Assembly: GCA_903900155.1 (NCBI GenBank)
Contig: CAIUMD010000062.1
Span: forward strand, 124,001-188,000
Direction: 5' to 3'
Source of the DNA: an uncultured Caulobacterales bacterium
Lineage (GTDB): Bacteria > Pseudomonadota > Alphaproteobacteria > Caulobacterales > Caulobacteraceae
Length of the DNA: 64,000 nucleotides
The notes under the pieces: model-generated
Told to the model about the DNA's origin: nothing
The model's input: only the letters and a program-made list of their open reading frames with translations
Databases searched by the model: none
Part shown: positions 38,661 through 46,858 of the stretch, piece after piece
How positions within the stretch are numbered: position 1 is the stretch's first letter
Layout of the letters: each line of letters opens with the position of its first letter
Translations under genes and position numbers: made by a program

Positions 38661-38863
38661 GTCTCCAGTTCCTTCATATGGTGCGAGAGGGTGGCGGCGG
38701 TGACGGGCACGTGCTGGGCCATCGCGCCGCACGGGAAGGGCTCGCTGGCCGCGCCGACCTCCTTGAGGATCTGGCGACGGCGCGGATCGGCCAGGGCCTT
38801 GGCGATCAGGTTCACCTGGCGTTCGTCCAGAGCGGTGCGCGACGCGACTTCCATGGCTCTCAT
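38655..38863 (-). pseudogene. ArsR-family HTH regulator, truncated and fused to the SDR remnant
   Basis: VNLIAKALADPRRRQILKEVGAASEPFPCGAMAQHVPVTAATLSHHMKELETA, then non-homologous tail. Confidence 0.75.
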
Positions 38864-38903
38864 ATGCGGTGGGACGCGCCGGGAAGCAAACAGGGGTGCG
38901 AAG

Positions 38904-38990
38904 ACCTCGCCCTTCGACAGGCTCAGGGTGAGGTTTTCGACTGAACGGCCCTGACCGTCGTCCTCATCCTGAGCCTGTCGAAGGACGAGG
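38904..38990. repeat. palindromic intergenic repeat, family A (copy 2)
   Basis: CCTCGCCCTTCGACAGGCTCAGGGTGAGG ... TCCTCATCCTGAGCCTGTCGAAGGACGAGG. Confidence 0.85.
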
Positions 38991-39004
38991 ACGGGCCAAG
39001 GGCC

Positions 39005-39454
39005 TTAGTGCTTCAGCATGTGCTTGATATCGCGCATCTGGTCATGACCGGACTTCACCGAGGTCCAGGCCTTTTCGATCGCCGCGCGGGTCTGGGGATC
39101 GACGTCGGTGTCCTGCAGGGCCTTTTCGTACTTGGCCTTGATGTGGTCCTCGCCGGCCTCGACCTCGGTGACGACGGCTTCGTCGCCCTTGGTCACGGCG
39201 TCCTTCAGGTTCAGGAAGGCGCGATGGGCGGCGGCCAGGATGGTGCCGTCGTCCTTGGGCTCGCCGCCCAGGCGCCGGACCTCGTCCTGCAGCTCCGAGG
39301 CGACCGTGCGGCGCTCCTGGGCGCGGCGCTCGAACAGGTCCTTGTAGCGCGAGTTATCGGCGTCCTTGGCGGCCTCGGCATAACCGTCGGCGCTGTCGAT
39401 CGTGGTCTCGACCAGGCCGTTGACGAGCTTGATGTGGTCTTCGTTGGTGTGCAT
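39005..39454 (-). CDS. PA2169/DUF2383-family four-helix-bundle protein
   Basis: HIKLVNGLVETTIDSADGYAEAAKDADNSRYKDLFERRAQERRTVASELQDEVRRLGGEP. Confidence 0.88.
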   Translation of the reverse strand: MHTNEDHIKLVNGLVETTIDSADGYAEAAKDADNSRYKDLFERRAQERRTVASELQDEVRRLGGEPKDDGTILAAAHRAFLNLKDAVTKGDEAVVTEVEAGEDHIKAKYEKALQDTDVDPQTRAAIEKAWTSVKSGHDQMRDIKHMLKH

Positions 39455-39512
39455 CGGGCGGCTCCTCGCTGGGGTAGGGGAGCCGGGTCAACGCGGGGCG
39501 GCGGCGAAGCGT

Positions 39513-40469
39513 TCAGCTTGGCTTTGCGGGAAAAGTCGCGCCGACGTGGTCGATGCCCAGGGTCTCGCAATGCAGGGCCTGGCGATGGCGTTCGGCGGCG
39601 CGGGCCTTCTGGTCGTCCGTGCGCTGATCGTGACAGGCAGGGCAGGAGACACCCTCGACATACAGCGGCGAGGCCTTGGCCTGCGGGCTCACCGGCATGC
39701 GGCAGCCCCGGCACAGGGCGTGGGTTCCTGGCGACAGGCCGTGACCGACCGCGACCCGCTCGTCGAACACGAAGCACTCGCCGCGCCAGAGGCTCTCCGG
39801 CTCGGGCACCTGCTCCAGATAGTCCAGGATGCCACCTTGCAGGTGGAAGACTTCGCTGACGCCCTCGGCCTTGAGGAACGCCGTCGACTTCTCGCAGCGG
39901 ATGCCGCCGGTGCAGTACATGGCGATCTTCTTGGGCGGGGTTTGCAGCCCCTGGCGCCAGTCGCGGAACCAGGCGGGGAAATCCGAGAAGCTGGCCGTCT
40001 TCGGATCCAGCGCGCCTTCGAACTGGCCGACGGCGACCTCGTAGTCGTTGCGGGTGTCGATCACCACGACGTCGGGATCGCTGATCAGGGCGTTCCAATC
40101 GGCGGGCGCGACATAGGTCCCGGCGTCGGTGGGGTCGAGGTCAGGCTCGCCCAGGGTGACGATCTCATTCTTGAGGCGGACCTTCATCCGGTAGAACGGC
40201 ATGCGTTCGGCCCAGGCGGTCTTGGGCGCCAGGCCTTCGCAGCCGGGCAGGGCGCGGATGTGATTGAGCACCGCCTCGATGGCGGCGTCCTCGCCGGCGA
40301 TAGTGCCGTTGACGCCTTCGCGGGCCAGCAGCAAGGTGCCCTTGACGCTCAGGCCGCAGCACAGCGCCGCCAGCGGCCCCTGGATCGCCGCCGGGTCTTC
40401 GAACCGCGTGAAGCGGTACAGCGCCGCGACGCGGTATTTAGGCGAGCCTCGTTTATCCAAGACTGGCAT
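39513..40469 (-). CDS. trhO: tRNA uridine(34) hydroxylase / rhodanese-related protein TrhO
   Basis: AREGVNGTIAGEDAAIEAVL; VVVIDTRNDYEVAVGQFEGA; IAMYCTGGIRCEKSTAFLK. Confidence 0.92.
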   Translation of the reverse strand: MPVLDKRGSPKYRVAALYRFTRFEDPAAIQGPLAALCCGLSVKGTLLLAREGVNGTIAGEDAAIEAVLNHIRALPGCEGLAPKTAWAERMPFYRMKVRLKNEIVTLGEPDLDPTDAGTYVAPADWNALISDPDVVVIDTRNDYEVAVGQFEGALDPKTASFSDFPAWFRDWRQGLQTPPKKIAMYCTGGIRCEKSTAFLKAEGVSEVFHLQGGILDYLEQVPEPESLWRGECFVFDERVAVGHGLSPGTHALCRGCRMPVSPQAKASPLYVEGVSCPACHDQRTDDQKARAAERHRQALHCETLGIDHVGATFPAKPS

Positions 40470-40878
40470 GGGCGTCGTGCTGGATGCGGGCGACCATCGA
40501 CTTCAGGCCATTGGAGCGCTGCGAGGACAGAGCGCCCGACAGGCCCAGCTTGTCCATCGCGCCCTTGGCGTCGAAGGCGGCGATGTCGGCGGGCATGCGG
40601 CCCGAATAGAGGCGCAGCATGATGGCCACCAGGCCGCTGACGATATGGGCGTCGCTGTCGCCGCGAAACTTCAGGGAGCCGTCGGCCTGGGGCTCGGTGA
40701 CCAGCCACACCTGGCTGGCGCAGCCGCGCACCTTGTTCACTTCCGAGCGCTCGGCGTCGGTCAGGGGCTCCAGCGCCTTGCCCAGCTCGATCACGTAGCG
40801 ATAGCGCTCCTCCCAGTCGCCGAGGAGTTCGAACTCGTCGGCGAGGTCGTTGAGGGCGGTGTCGATCGGGCTGGTCAT
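40453..40878 (-). CDS. sufE: SufE family Fe-S assembly protein
   Basis: LGDWEERYRYVIELGKALEPL; NKVRGCASQVWLV catalytic Cys motif. Confidence 0.92.
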   Translation of the reverse strand: MTSPIDTALNDLADEFELLGDWEERYRYVIELGKALEPLTDAERSEVNKVRGCASQVWLVTEPQADGSLKFRGDSDAHIVSGLVAIMLRLYSGRMPADIAAFDAKGAMDKLGLSGALSSQRSNGLKSMVARIQHDAHASLG

Positions 40879-40927
40879 GGCGGGCCAATTAGGGGGCTGG
40901 CTGCTGCATGGCAAGCGCAGCGGGACC

Positions 40928-41018
40928 GTCCTCGCCCTTCGACAGGCTCACGGTGAGGACTACTGGATAAGGCGTTTCAGTAGAAAACCTCATCCTGAGC
41001 TTGTCGAAGGACGAGGTT
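40928..41018. repeat. palindromic intergenic repeat, family A (copy 3)
   Basis: GTCCTCGCCCTTCGACAGGCTCACGGTGAGGAC ... CAGTAGAAAACCTCATCCTGAGCTTGTCGAAGGACGAGG; shares spacer text with copy 1. Confidence 0.85.
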
Positions 41019-41027
41019 TGCGGCCCC

Positions 41028-41822
41028 TCAGGCCGCAGGCAGGATCAGCCGCGCCAGGAAGCCCGCGCCCAGGCTGGAGGACAGCTTCAGCGAGCCGCCC
41101 ATGGCCCGCGACAACAGGTCGACGATCGGCAGGCCCAGGCCGACGCCCTCGGCGGTGCGGGTCAGGGTCGAGCCGCCTTGCTCGAACGGTTGCAGCAGGC
41201 GGGGCAGTTCGGCGCTTTCCACGCCGGGACCCTGGTCGCGGATGGTGATCTCGACCTCGCGGCCGATCCTGGCCGCCGCCACATGCACGACTCCCCCGGC
41301 AGGCGAGTGCGTAACGGCGTTCTGCAAGAGATTGGTCAGCATGGTCCGCAGGCCGCGGCTGTCGGCCAGGACCGCCGGCAGGGAGCGTTCGCCGACCACG
41401 TGGACGATCACGTCGCGGCGGCGGATCTCCGACCCCAGGGCGTCGATGACGTCCTCGATCGCCTCGTCCAGGCTCTCGGGCGTCATCTCGATATCGGTGA
41501 CGTGGCCTTCGAGGCGGGCGATCTCGACGATCTGGTTGACCAGCTTCAGCAGCTTCAAGCCGCTCTCATGGACGATGCCCGCATATTCCTTGTACTGCGG
41601 GCTTCCCAGCGGGCCGTAGAGCTCCTGTGAGAGGATCTCGGAGAAGCCGATCACGGCGTTCAGCGGGGTGCGCAGTTCGTGGCTGACCATGCGCAGGAAC
41701 GACCGCTTGCGGTCGTCGAGGGCCAGACGTCGACGCTCGATTGCGGCCGCCCGGCGCTCGGCCGAGGTCGGGTCCGCGAAGGCGGAGACGATCGAAGCGT
41801 CCAGGGACGCCGGTTCTGGCAT
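41028..41822 (-). CDS. soluble sensor histidine kinase (HisKA/HATPase)
   Basis: RMVSHELRTPLNAVIGFSEILSQELYGPLG; NLLQNAVTHSP; GVGLGLPIVDLLSRAMGG. Confidence 0.92.
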   Translation of the reverse strand: MPEPASLDASIVSAFADPTSAERRAAAIERRRLALDDRKRSFLRMVSHELRTPLNAVIGFSEILSQELYGPLGSPQYKEYAGIVHESGLKLLKLVNQIVEIARLEGHVTDIEMTPESLDEAIEDVIDALGSEIRRRDVIVHVVGERSLPAVLADSRGLRTMLTNLLQNAVTHSPAGGVVHVAAARIGREVEITIRDQGPGVESAELPRLLQPFEQGGSTLTRTAEGVGLGLPIVDLLSRAMGGSLKLSSSLGAGFLARLILPAA

Positions 41823-42019
41823 GGTAGGCTCCCGGACCTTCTGTCCGTGACGAATTAGGTCGGGACTATGGGGCCGGGCGCTTACGAATCCGTTTCCGTC
41901 CACAACGCGTCCACGAGGAAAGGTCGCTTAACGATTGTGCGGCCTTGGGGGATCGGCGGCTCCGCGTTAAGGTTTGACGACGGTGATCCTTCCCGCACCG
42001 CGCTTGAAGTCGACGGCCT

Positions 42020-43768
42020 TTGGAATTCGAGACGCTTCCAGACCCGATCAGGCGCCCGGCCGCTCGCGCGGCGGGGTTCGATCCCGCGCATGCATGGCGC
42101 CTGGGATGGCTGGCGGCTATCTGTCTGGCGGCCGCGGCCACCCTGTTCACGGACGAGGGCGGCTGGCCCATCTGGGCGGCCTTGAGCGCCGGCGCGGTTC
42201 CGGCCTTGGCCTCGATGATCTTCACCGGTGAGGACGAGCGCAGCCAGTCGATGCTGCTGGTGGTGTGGGCCGTGGGCGGCGCCCTGGCGGCGGTGCTGAC
42301 CGGCGGCGTCTCCGGCGCCATGGCCGCCTGGTGCCTGGCTCCCGTCGCGGCGGCCTCGATCATGAACCAGTCCCGGCGTCTGGCCGAGGGCGCGGCCCTG
42401 GCGCTGATCGGCGGCTGCGTGGCCGCCCTGACCCAGCTGTCCGGCCTGGCCCCGCCCGAGCCCGGCGGCCCGCTGGGCTTTGTGCTCGGCTTCCTGGCTC
42501 TGGTCACCACCGGCCTGGGCCTGGCCGCCGGCCTGCTGATCGGCCGTCGCCGCCAGGGGGCGCGCGATGATCGCAACGCGAGCGAGATCCTGGCGCTGGA
42601 GACCCTGCTGGACGGCCTTCCGCACCTCGCCATCGCCGTGAAGGGGCAGGGCCAGGTGACCGCCGTGCGCGGCGCGCCGCCGCCCGGCGTCACCACGGTC
42701 GACCTGGTCAATCGCGGCCTGACCGGCGCCGCCGCGCCCGGCGACCGCCAGCGCCTGACCGCCGCCATCGCCGCCGCCCACCGCGAAGGCGTGGCCAGCC
42801 TGACCTTCAATCCGGCCCTGGGCGTCGAGCGCATCGTCGCCATCGACCTCGTGCGCGTCTCGCCCAACCAGTTGGTCGGCGTGCTGCGCGACGTCACCGC
42901 CGAGCGGAATCGTGAAAGCGCCTTGGACCAGGCCCGCACCGACGCCGAGGCCCTGGCCGCCGGCCGCGCCCGCTTCCTGGCCAACATGTCCCACGAGCTG
43001 CGCACGCCGCTGAACGCCATCATGGGCTTCTCCGACATCATGCGCGGCCGGATGTTCGGCCCCTTGAGCGACCGCTATGGCGAGTATGCCGAGCTGATCC
43101 ACGAGAGCGGCGGTCACCTGCTGGACCTGATCAACGACGTGCTGGACATGTCCAAGATCGAAGCCGAGCGCTTTGAGCTGCAGCGCGGCGTCTTCGACGC
43201 CCGCGAGGCGGTGCAGGCGGCCATGCGCCTGCTGCGCGTTCAGGCCGACACCGCCAGCGTCCAGCTGCGCGGCGTGCTGCCGCCGGGCGAGCTGGAGGTC
43301 GACGCCGACCGCCGCGCCCTCAAGCAGATCGTGCTGAACCTGGTCTCCAACGCCCTGAAGTTCACCCCGCGCGGCGGTCAGGTGACGGTCACGGCCCACG
43401 GCTATGACGGCGTGCTGGAGATCATCGTCGCCGACACCGGCGTCGGCATTTCGCCTGAGGACCTCGAACGCCTGGGTCGTCCCTACGAGCAAGCCGGCGG
43501 CGTCGAGCAGCGCGCCAAGGGCACGGGCCTGGGCCTGTCCCTGGTCCGCGCCTTCGCCAAGCTGCACGGCGGCGAAATGACGATCGAGAGCCGCCTGGGC
43601 GCGGGCACCAGCGTGTCGGTGCGCCTGCCGGTGCTGCTGACGCCGCTGCGCCCGGCCGCGCCCGAACCGATGGCCGTGGAAGACCTGACCACCCCCGAGG
43701 AAGGCCCGCCCGCGCCGCCGCCCGCCGCGAACCTGGGCGACAACGTCATCGCCTTCGCGCCGCGCTAG
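42020..43768 (+). CDS. divJ: membrane sensor histidine kinase, probable DivJ
   Basis: N-terminal TM array; FLANMSHELRTPLNAIMGFSDIMRGRMFGPL; NLVSNALKFTPRGG; GTGLGLSLVRAFAKLHGG; about 20 kb from cckA. DivJ assignment is from recall of Caulobacter gene order and domain layout. Confidence 0.75.
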   Translation: MEFETLPDPIRRPAARAAGFDPAHAWRLGWLAAICLAAAATLFTDEGGWPIWAALSAGAVPALASMIFTGEDERSQSMLLVVWAVGGALAAVLTGGVSGAMAAWCLAPVAAASIMNQSRRLAEGAALALIGGCVAALTQLSGLAPPEPGGPLGFVLGFLALVTTGLGLAAGLLIGRRRQGARDDRNASEILALETLLDGLPHLAIAVKGQGQVTAVRGAPPPGVTTVDLVNRGLTGAAAPGDRQRLTAAIAAAHREGVASLTFNPALGVERIVAIDLVRVSPNQLVGVLRDVTAERNRESALDQARTDAEALAAGRARFLANMSHELRTPLNAIMGFSDIMRGRMFGPLSDRYGEYAELIHESGGHLLDLINDVLDMSKIEAERFELQRGVFDAREAVQAAMRLLRVQADTASVQLRGVLPPGELEVDADRRALKQIVLNLVSNALKFTPRGGQVTVTAHGYDGVLEIIVADTGVGISPEDLERLGRPYEQAGGVEQRAKGTGLGLSLVRAFAKLHGGEMTIESRLGAGTSVSVRLPVLLTPLRPAAPEPMAVEDLTTPEEGPPAPPPAANLGDNVIAFAPR

Positions 43769-43771
43769 GCG

Positions 43772-44692
43772 TTAGCGCAGGAACGCCCGCCCCGCCGCGA
43801 AGTCGCCGACCTCGACATAGGCCTTGCGGGTCACTTCGTCGCCGCGACCGGTGAAGGCGAACTCCACCGTCACCGCCTCGCGCGGGTCCAACTGCGAGAT
43901 CGCGTCGGCCGCCGCCGTCGGGAAGCGGAAGGCCAGGCCCGTCTTGGCGCCGGTCGGCAGCAGGGTGAGGGGAGCTTCCTCGCGGGTCTCGGCCGTGAAC
44001 ACCAGGCTGGCGTTGCGCGGGGCGACCTTGCCCGAGAGATTGCGGCCGGCGCCAGGGGCGATATAGGGGCCCAGGGTCCGGTTGGTGTCGCGCACGATGA
44101 TCCGCGCGGCATAGGGGCGCTGGCCGTTGTCGAAGGTGGCCACGGCGGTGACGGCCTTGGCGCGGCCGGCCAGGCCGAACATCAGGCGGTCGGGGCCGAA
44201 GCTGGACGGCTGTGACAGCCGCCAGACCGGAATGGTCGCCGAGACCGAGCGCTCGGCCTTCCACGAGGCGACATCGCCCGGATAGACCTGGCTCAGCATC
44301 TGCGAATAGCCTTCGAAGGCCTTCTTCACGCGGCTGGCGGCCAGGGTCAGGTCGCTGGAGTTGCAGGCCGCGCCTGCGGCCTTGGCGCGCGCGCGGCCTT
44401 CCAGGGCTACGACCTGCTGCTCGCTGGCGCCCGAACGCAGGGTCGCGCCGCGCGCCTGGGCGCGGGAGGCGTCGAGAGCCGCCGAAATGGTGGGCGTGAA
44501 CAGCCGGCAGCGCCCGTCGGCCGCCGTCATCAGCGTGCGTTCGTAGAGCTGGTCGGCGGCGTTGGCGGCAAGCAGCGCGCTGGGGACGGCCAAGGCGGCC
44601 ATCCCAATCGACACCCCGATCCATCGCGTCCCGCGACCTTTCTGGTCGGAGAAGCGCGATAGCCGAAAGTGGAAGCCGGTTTCGGCGGCCAT
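43772..44692 (-). CDS. hypothetical membrane-anchored protein
   Basis: 306 aa, one N-terminal TM segment (WIGVSIGMAALAVPSALLAANAA). Confidence 0.65.
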   Translation of the reverse strand: MAAETGFHFRLSRFSDQKGRGTRWIGVSIGMAALAVPSALLAANAADQLYERTLMTAADGRCRLFTPTISAALDASRAQARGATLRSGASEQQVVALEGRARAKAAGAACNSSDLTLAASRVKKAFEGYSQMLSQVYPGDVASWKAERSVSATIPVWRLSQPSSFGPDRLMFGLAGRAKAVTAVATFDNGQRPYAARIIVRDTNRTLGPYIAPGAGRNLSGKVAPRNASLVFTAETREEAPLTLLPTGAKTGLAFRFPTAAADAISQLDPREAVTVEFAFTGRGDEVTRKAYVEVGDFAAGRAFLR

Positions 44693-44814
44693 CGCGCTTC
44701 ACTCCAAGAATTCCGCTCGCCTTTTTAGGCGAGCGGAGGGGCGTCATATTCTCGTATGCTTCGAGACTGGAAAGGCGACCTATAGGGGCGCTGTAGTTGC
44801 GGTTCGGTTAGCGG

Positions 44815-45144
44815 ATGCTTCTTTCGACGGATATCTGGGTGGGCGCGCTGATCCGCCGCGCGGAGCTGGGCGGAGCCTTCGCCATGGTGGCCCGCAAGGG
44901 CGACCAGCGGGCGGGGGCGGTGCTGGTCAAGGTGGTCGACCGCCGGGCCGGGACGGCGCGCCTCTACAGCGAGGCCACGCGCGGCGATGGTGAGCGATTC
45001 TGGATGCAGCCGGTTCGCTCCGAGTTCGAGCCTGATCTCGACGCCTATGCCGAACGCGCCGCCCGCATCGATCCGGACGTGTGGGTGATCGAGATCGAGG
45101 ACCGCGACGGCCGTCACTTCCTGACCGAGCCGGTGGAAGCCTGA
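44815..45144 (+). CDS. DUF1491 family protein
   Basis: STDIWVGALIRRAELGGAFAMVARKGDQRAGAVLVKV. Confidence 0.85.
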   Translation: MLLSTDIWVGALIRRAELGGAFAMVARKGDQRAGAVLVKVVDRRAGTARLYSEATRGDGERFWMQPVRSEFEPDLDAYAERAARIDPDVWVIEIEDRDGRHFLTEPVEA

Positions 45145-45279
45145 AACTTAGGGAATTTGAATCTCTTAGGTGGAGTGTCTGTGGAGAACTCGACTTAGGC
45201 GCAGTGTTAACCCTGCTCCTAAACCGGACCTAAAGCGTGTTTCAGGCATTTTGCGCGGGCCTCCAAAACGCTCTCCCCA

Positions 45280-45669
45280 GTGCCCGCCATGCTTTTCCTG
45301 ATGAACGACGTGATCTTGAGTTTCGACGCGGCCGAACTGACGCCGCCGATGGCTCGCGACCGTTTCGCGGCGCTGTCGCTGACCTATGTCGGGGAACTGG
45401 GCAAAGAGCTGTTCGCCGAGGAGCCGCTGCTGCCGCACAAGGATCGTGAACGCGCTGAGCGCCTGGCGGCCCTGATCGTGGCCAAGGCGCCAGACGTGAA
45501 CGCGGCGCTGTTCATCGCGCCGGGGCGCGGCTGCCGCAAGGAAGACGTCCAGGTGCGTTATGCGCAGCTGAGCATCGAGGTCATGGCCGCACTGCTTCAG
45601 CGCCAGAATTCCGGCGCGCTCACCAATGTCGAAGCCGACCGTCAGGTCTGGCGGCGCCTGGCCGCCTAA
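45280..45669 (+). CDS. hypothetical protein
   Basis: 129 aa ORF with Caulobacter-like codon usage. Confidence 0.65.
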   Translation: MPAMLFLMNDVILSFDAAELTPPMARDRFAALSLTYVGELGKELFAEEPLLPHKDRERAERLAALIVAKAPDVNAALFIAPGRGCRKEDVQVRYAQLSIEVMAALLQRQNSGALTNVEADRQVWRRLAA

Positions 45670-45671
45670 CC

Positions 45672-45809
45672 TTAGAAGCTGATCAGCGTAAACAGCCAGC
45701 TCAGGGTCGTAGCCAGGACGACAAGTCCGGCAATGGTGATCCCAAAGCACAGCGCGCTTCCAGCCGGATGTTGCCGGCCTTGGCGATGCGGATGGTCGAG
45801 CAGGGCCAT
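45672..45809 (-). CDS. small single-TM hypothetical protein (45 aa)
   Basis: MALLDHPHRQGRQHPAGSALCFGITIAGLVVLATTLSWLFTLISF. Confidence 0.55.
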   Translation of the reverse strand: MALLDHPHRQGRQHPAGSALCFGITIAGLVVLATTLSWLFTLISF

Positions 45810-45936
45810 CGTTTGATTTCCTCCAATCGCCCGACGATCTGACGCCGTCGGTGCAGGATGAGGGAAGCATGACTCCAAACCCATTTTTCGAATAGGGGCT
45901 TTTTGTCGCTTCCCTAGGCGAAATGGACAGGGGCGG

Positions 45937-46416
45937 GCTTGGTTGCGCCCAAGGTTTCGGCGAACGTCGTTCCGAGCCTTCGCTGGGGACCTCGGCTACA
46001 TCGAGGTGCTGCGCGACGGCGCCATCCGCCACGAGAACTTCTCGAAGTTCGGCCAGACCACCGACGGCAAGATCGCCGCGCGGTATTAGTTCAACCCGAA
46101 CTTGGCCATTCGCGGCGCTGTCTCGACCGGCTTCCGCGTCGACCGCCGGCCAGATCAACAACACCCGCACCTCGCAGGCCCTGGGCGGCAAGGCCGGCGT
46201 GACGGCGACCTGGAACTGGAGCGACACCAAGCTCACGCGCTCCACAGCGCCAAGCTGAGCGACCAGACCAAGCTGACGGCCGGCGCCGAGAACCTGTTCG
46301 ACACCTATCCGGACCAGGCGACCTTCCAGGCCTCGCGCGGCCTGATCTACTCGCGCAACGCGCCGTACGACACCGATGGCGGCCTCTGGTATGCCCGGAT
46401 TTCGGCGAAGTTCTAG
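45937..46416 (+). pseudogene. TonB-dependent receptor C-terminal remnant (multiple frameshifts, in-frame stop)
   Basis: Fragments across frames: IRHENFSKFGQTTDGKIAARY*FNPNLAIRGAVSTGFR; QINNTRTSQALGGKAGVTATWNWSDTKLT; AKLSDQTKLTAGAENLFDTYPDQATFQ...YDTDGGLWYARISAKF*. Confidence 0.8.
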
Positions 46417-46518
46417 ACAGTCTTCGAGGCGCGGTTTCGGCCGCGCCTCGAACCCCCTTGCACGAGCGCCTCGAACCCGCCTAGCCTCAATCGCAGATTG
46501 CGGGCTGAGGGGTGTGCG

Positions 46519-46858
46519 CATGATGAGGCGCAGGAGCGTGGCGGCGGTCGTAGGCCTGTTGTCGGCGACCGTGCTGGCGGGCAATGCCCGGGCGGAAGAG
46601 GCACCCGCGCCGAGAGCCCGCACTTCACCGTCTATGGCGACGTCACCCCGACCCAGCTGGAAGAGTATGTCGTCAAGCTGGAGCGCTATGACGGCCTGCT
46701 GCGCTACCTGCACGGCAGCGCGAGGCCAGAACGGCGACGCCGTGGCGCTGCTCAAGCCCGTGGCCAACAGCCCGCACGGCGGCAAGACGGCCATGCAGGC
46801 CAAGGCCCTGCTGCAGAAGATCGGCGGCGAAGCGTCGTCCAGCGAGGCTAGTCCATGA
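46519..46858 (+). pseudogene. internally deleted copy of the gluzincin-like paralogue family at 46855 and 48390
   Basis: SPHFTVYGDVTPTQLEEYVVKLERYDGLLRYLHGSA (N-term) then frameshift to NGDAVALLKPVANSPHGGKTAMQAKALLQKIGGE (C-term); HExxH core absent. Confidence 0.8.

Noticed and set aside
45200-45225. CtrA-like TTAACCCTGCTCCTAA
   Set aside because: Spacing is N8 and the second half-site is imperfect
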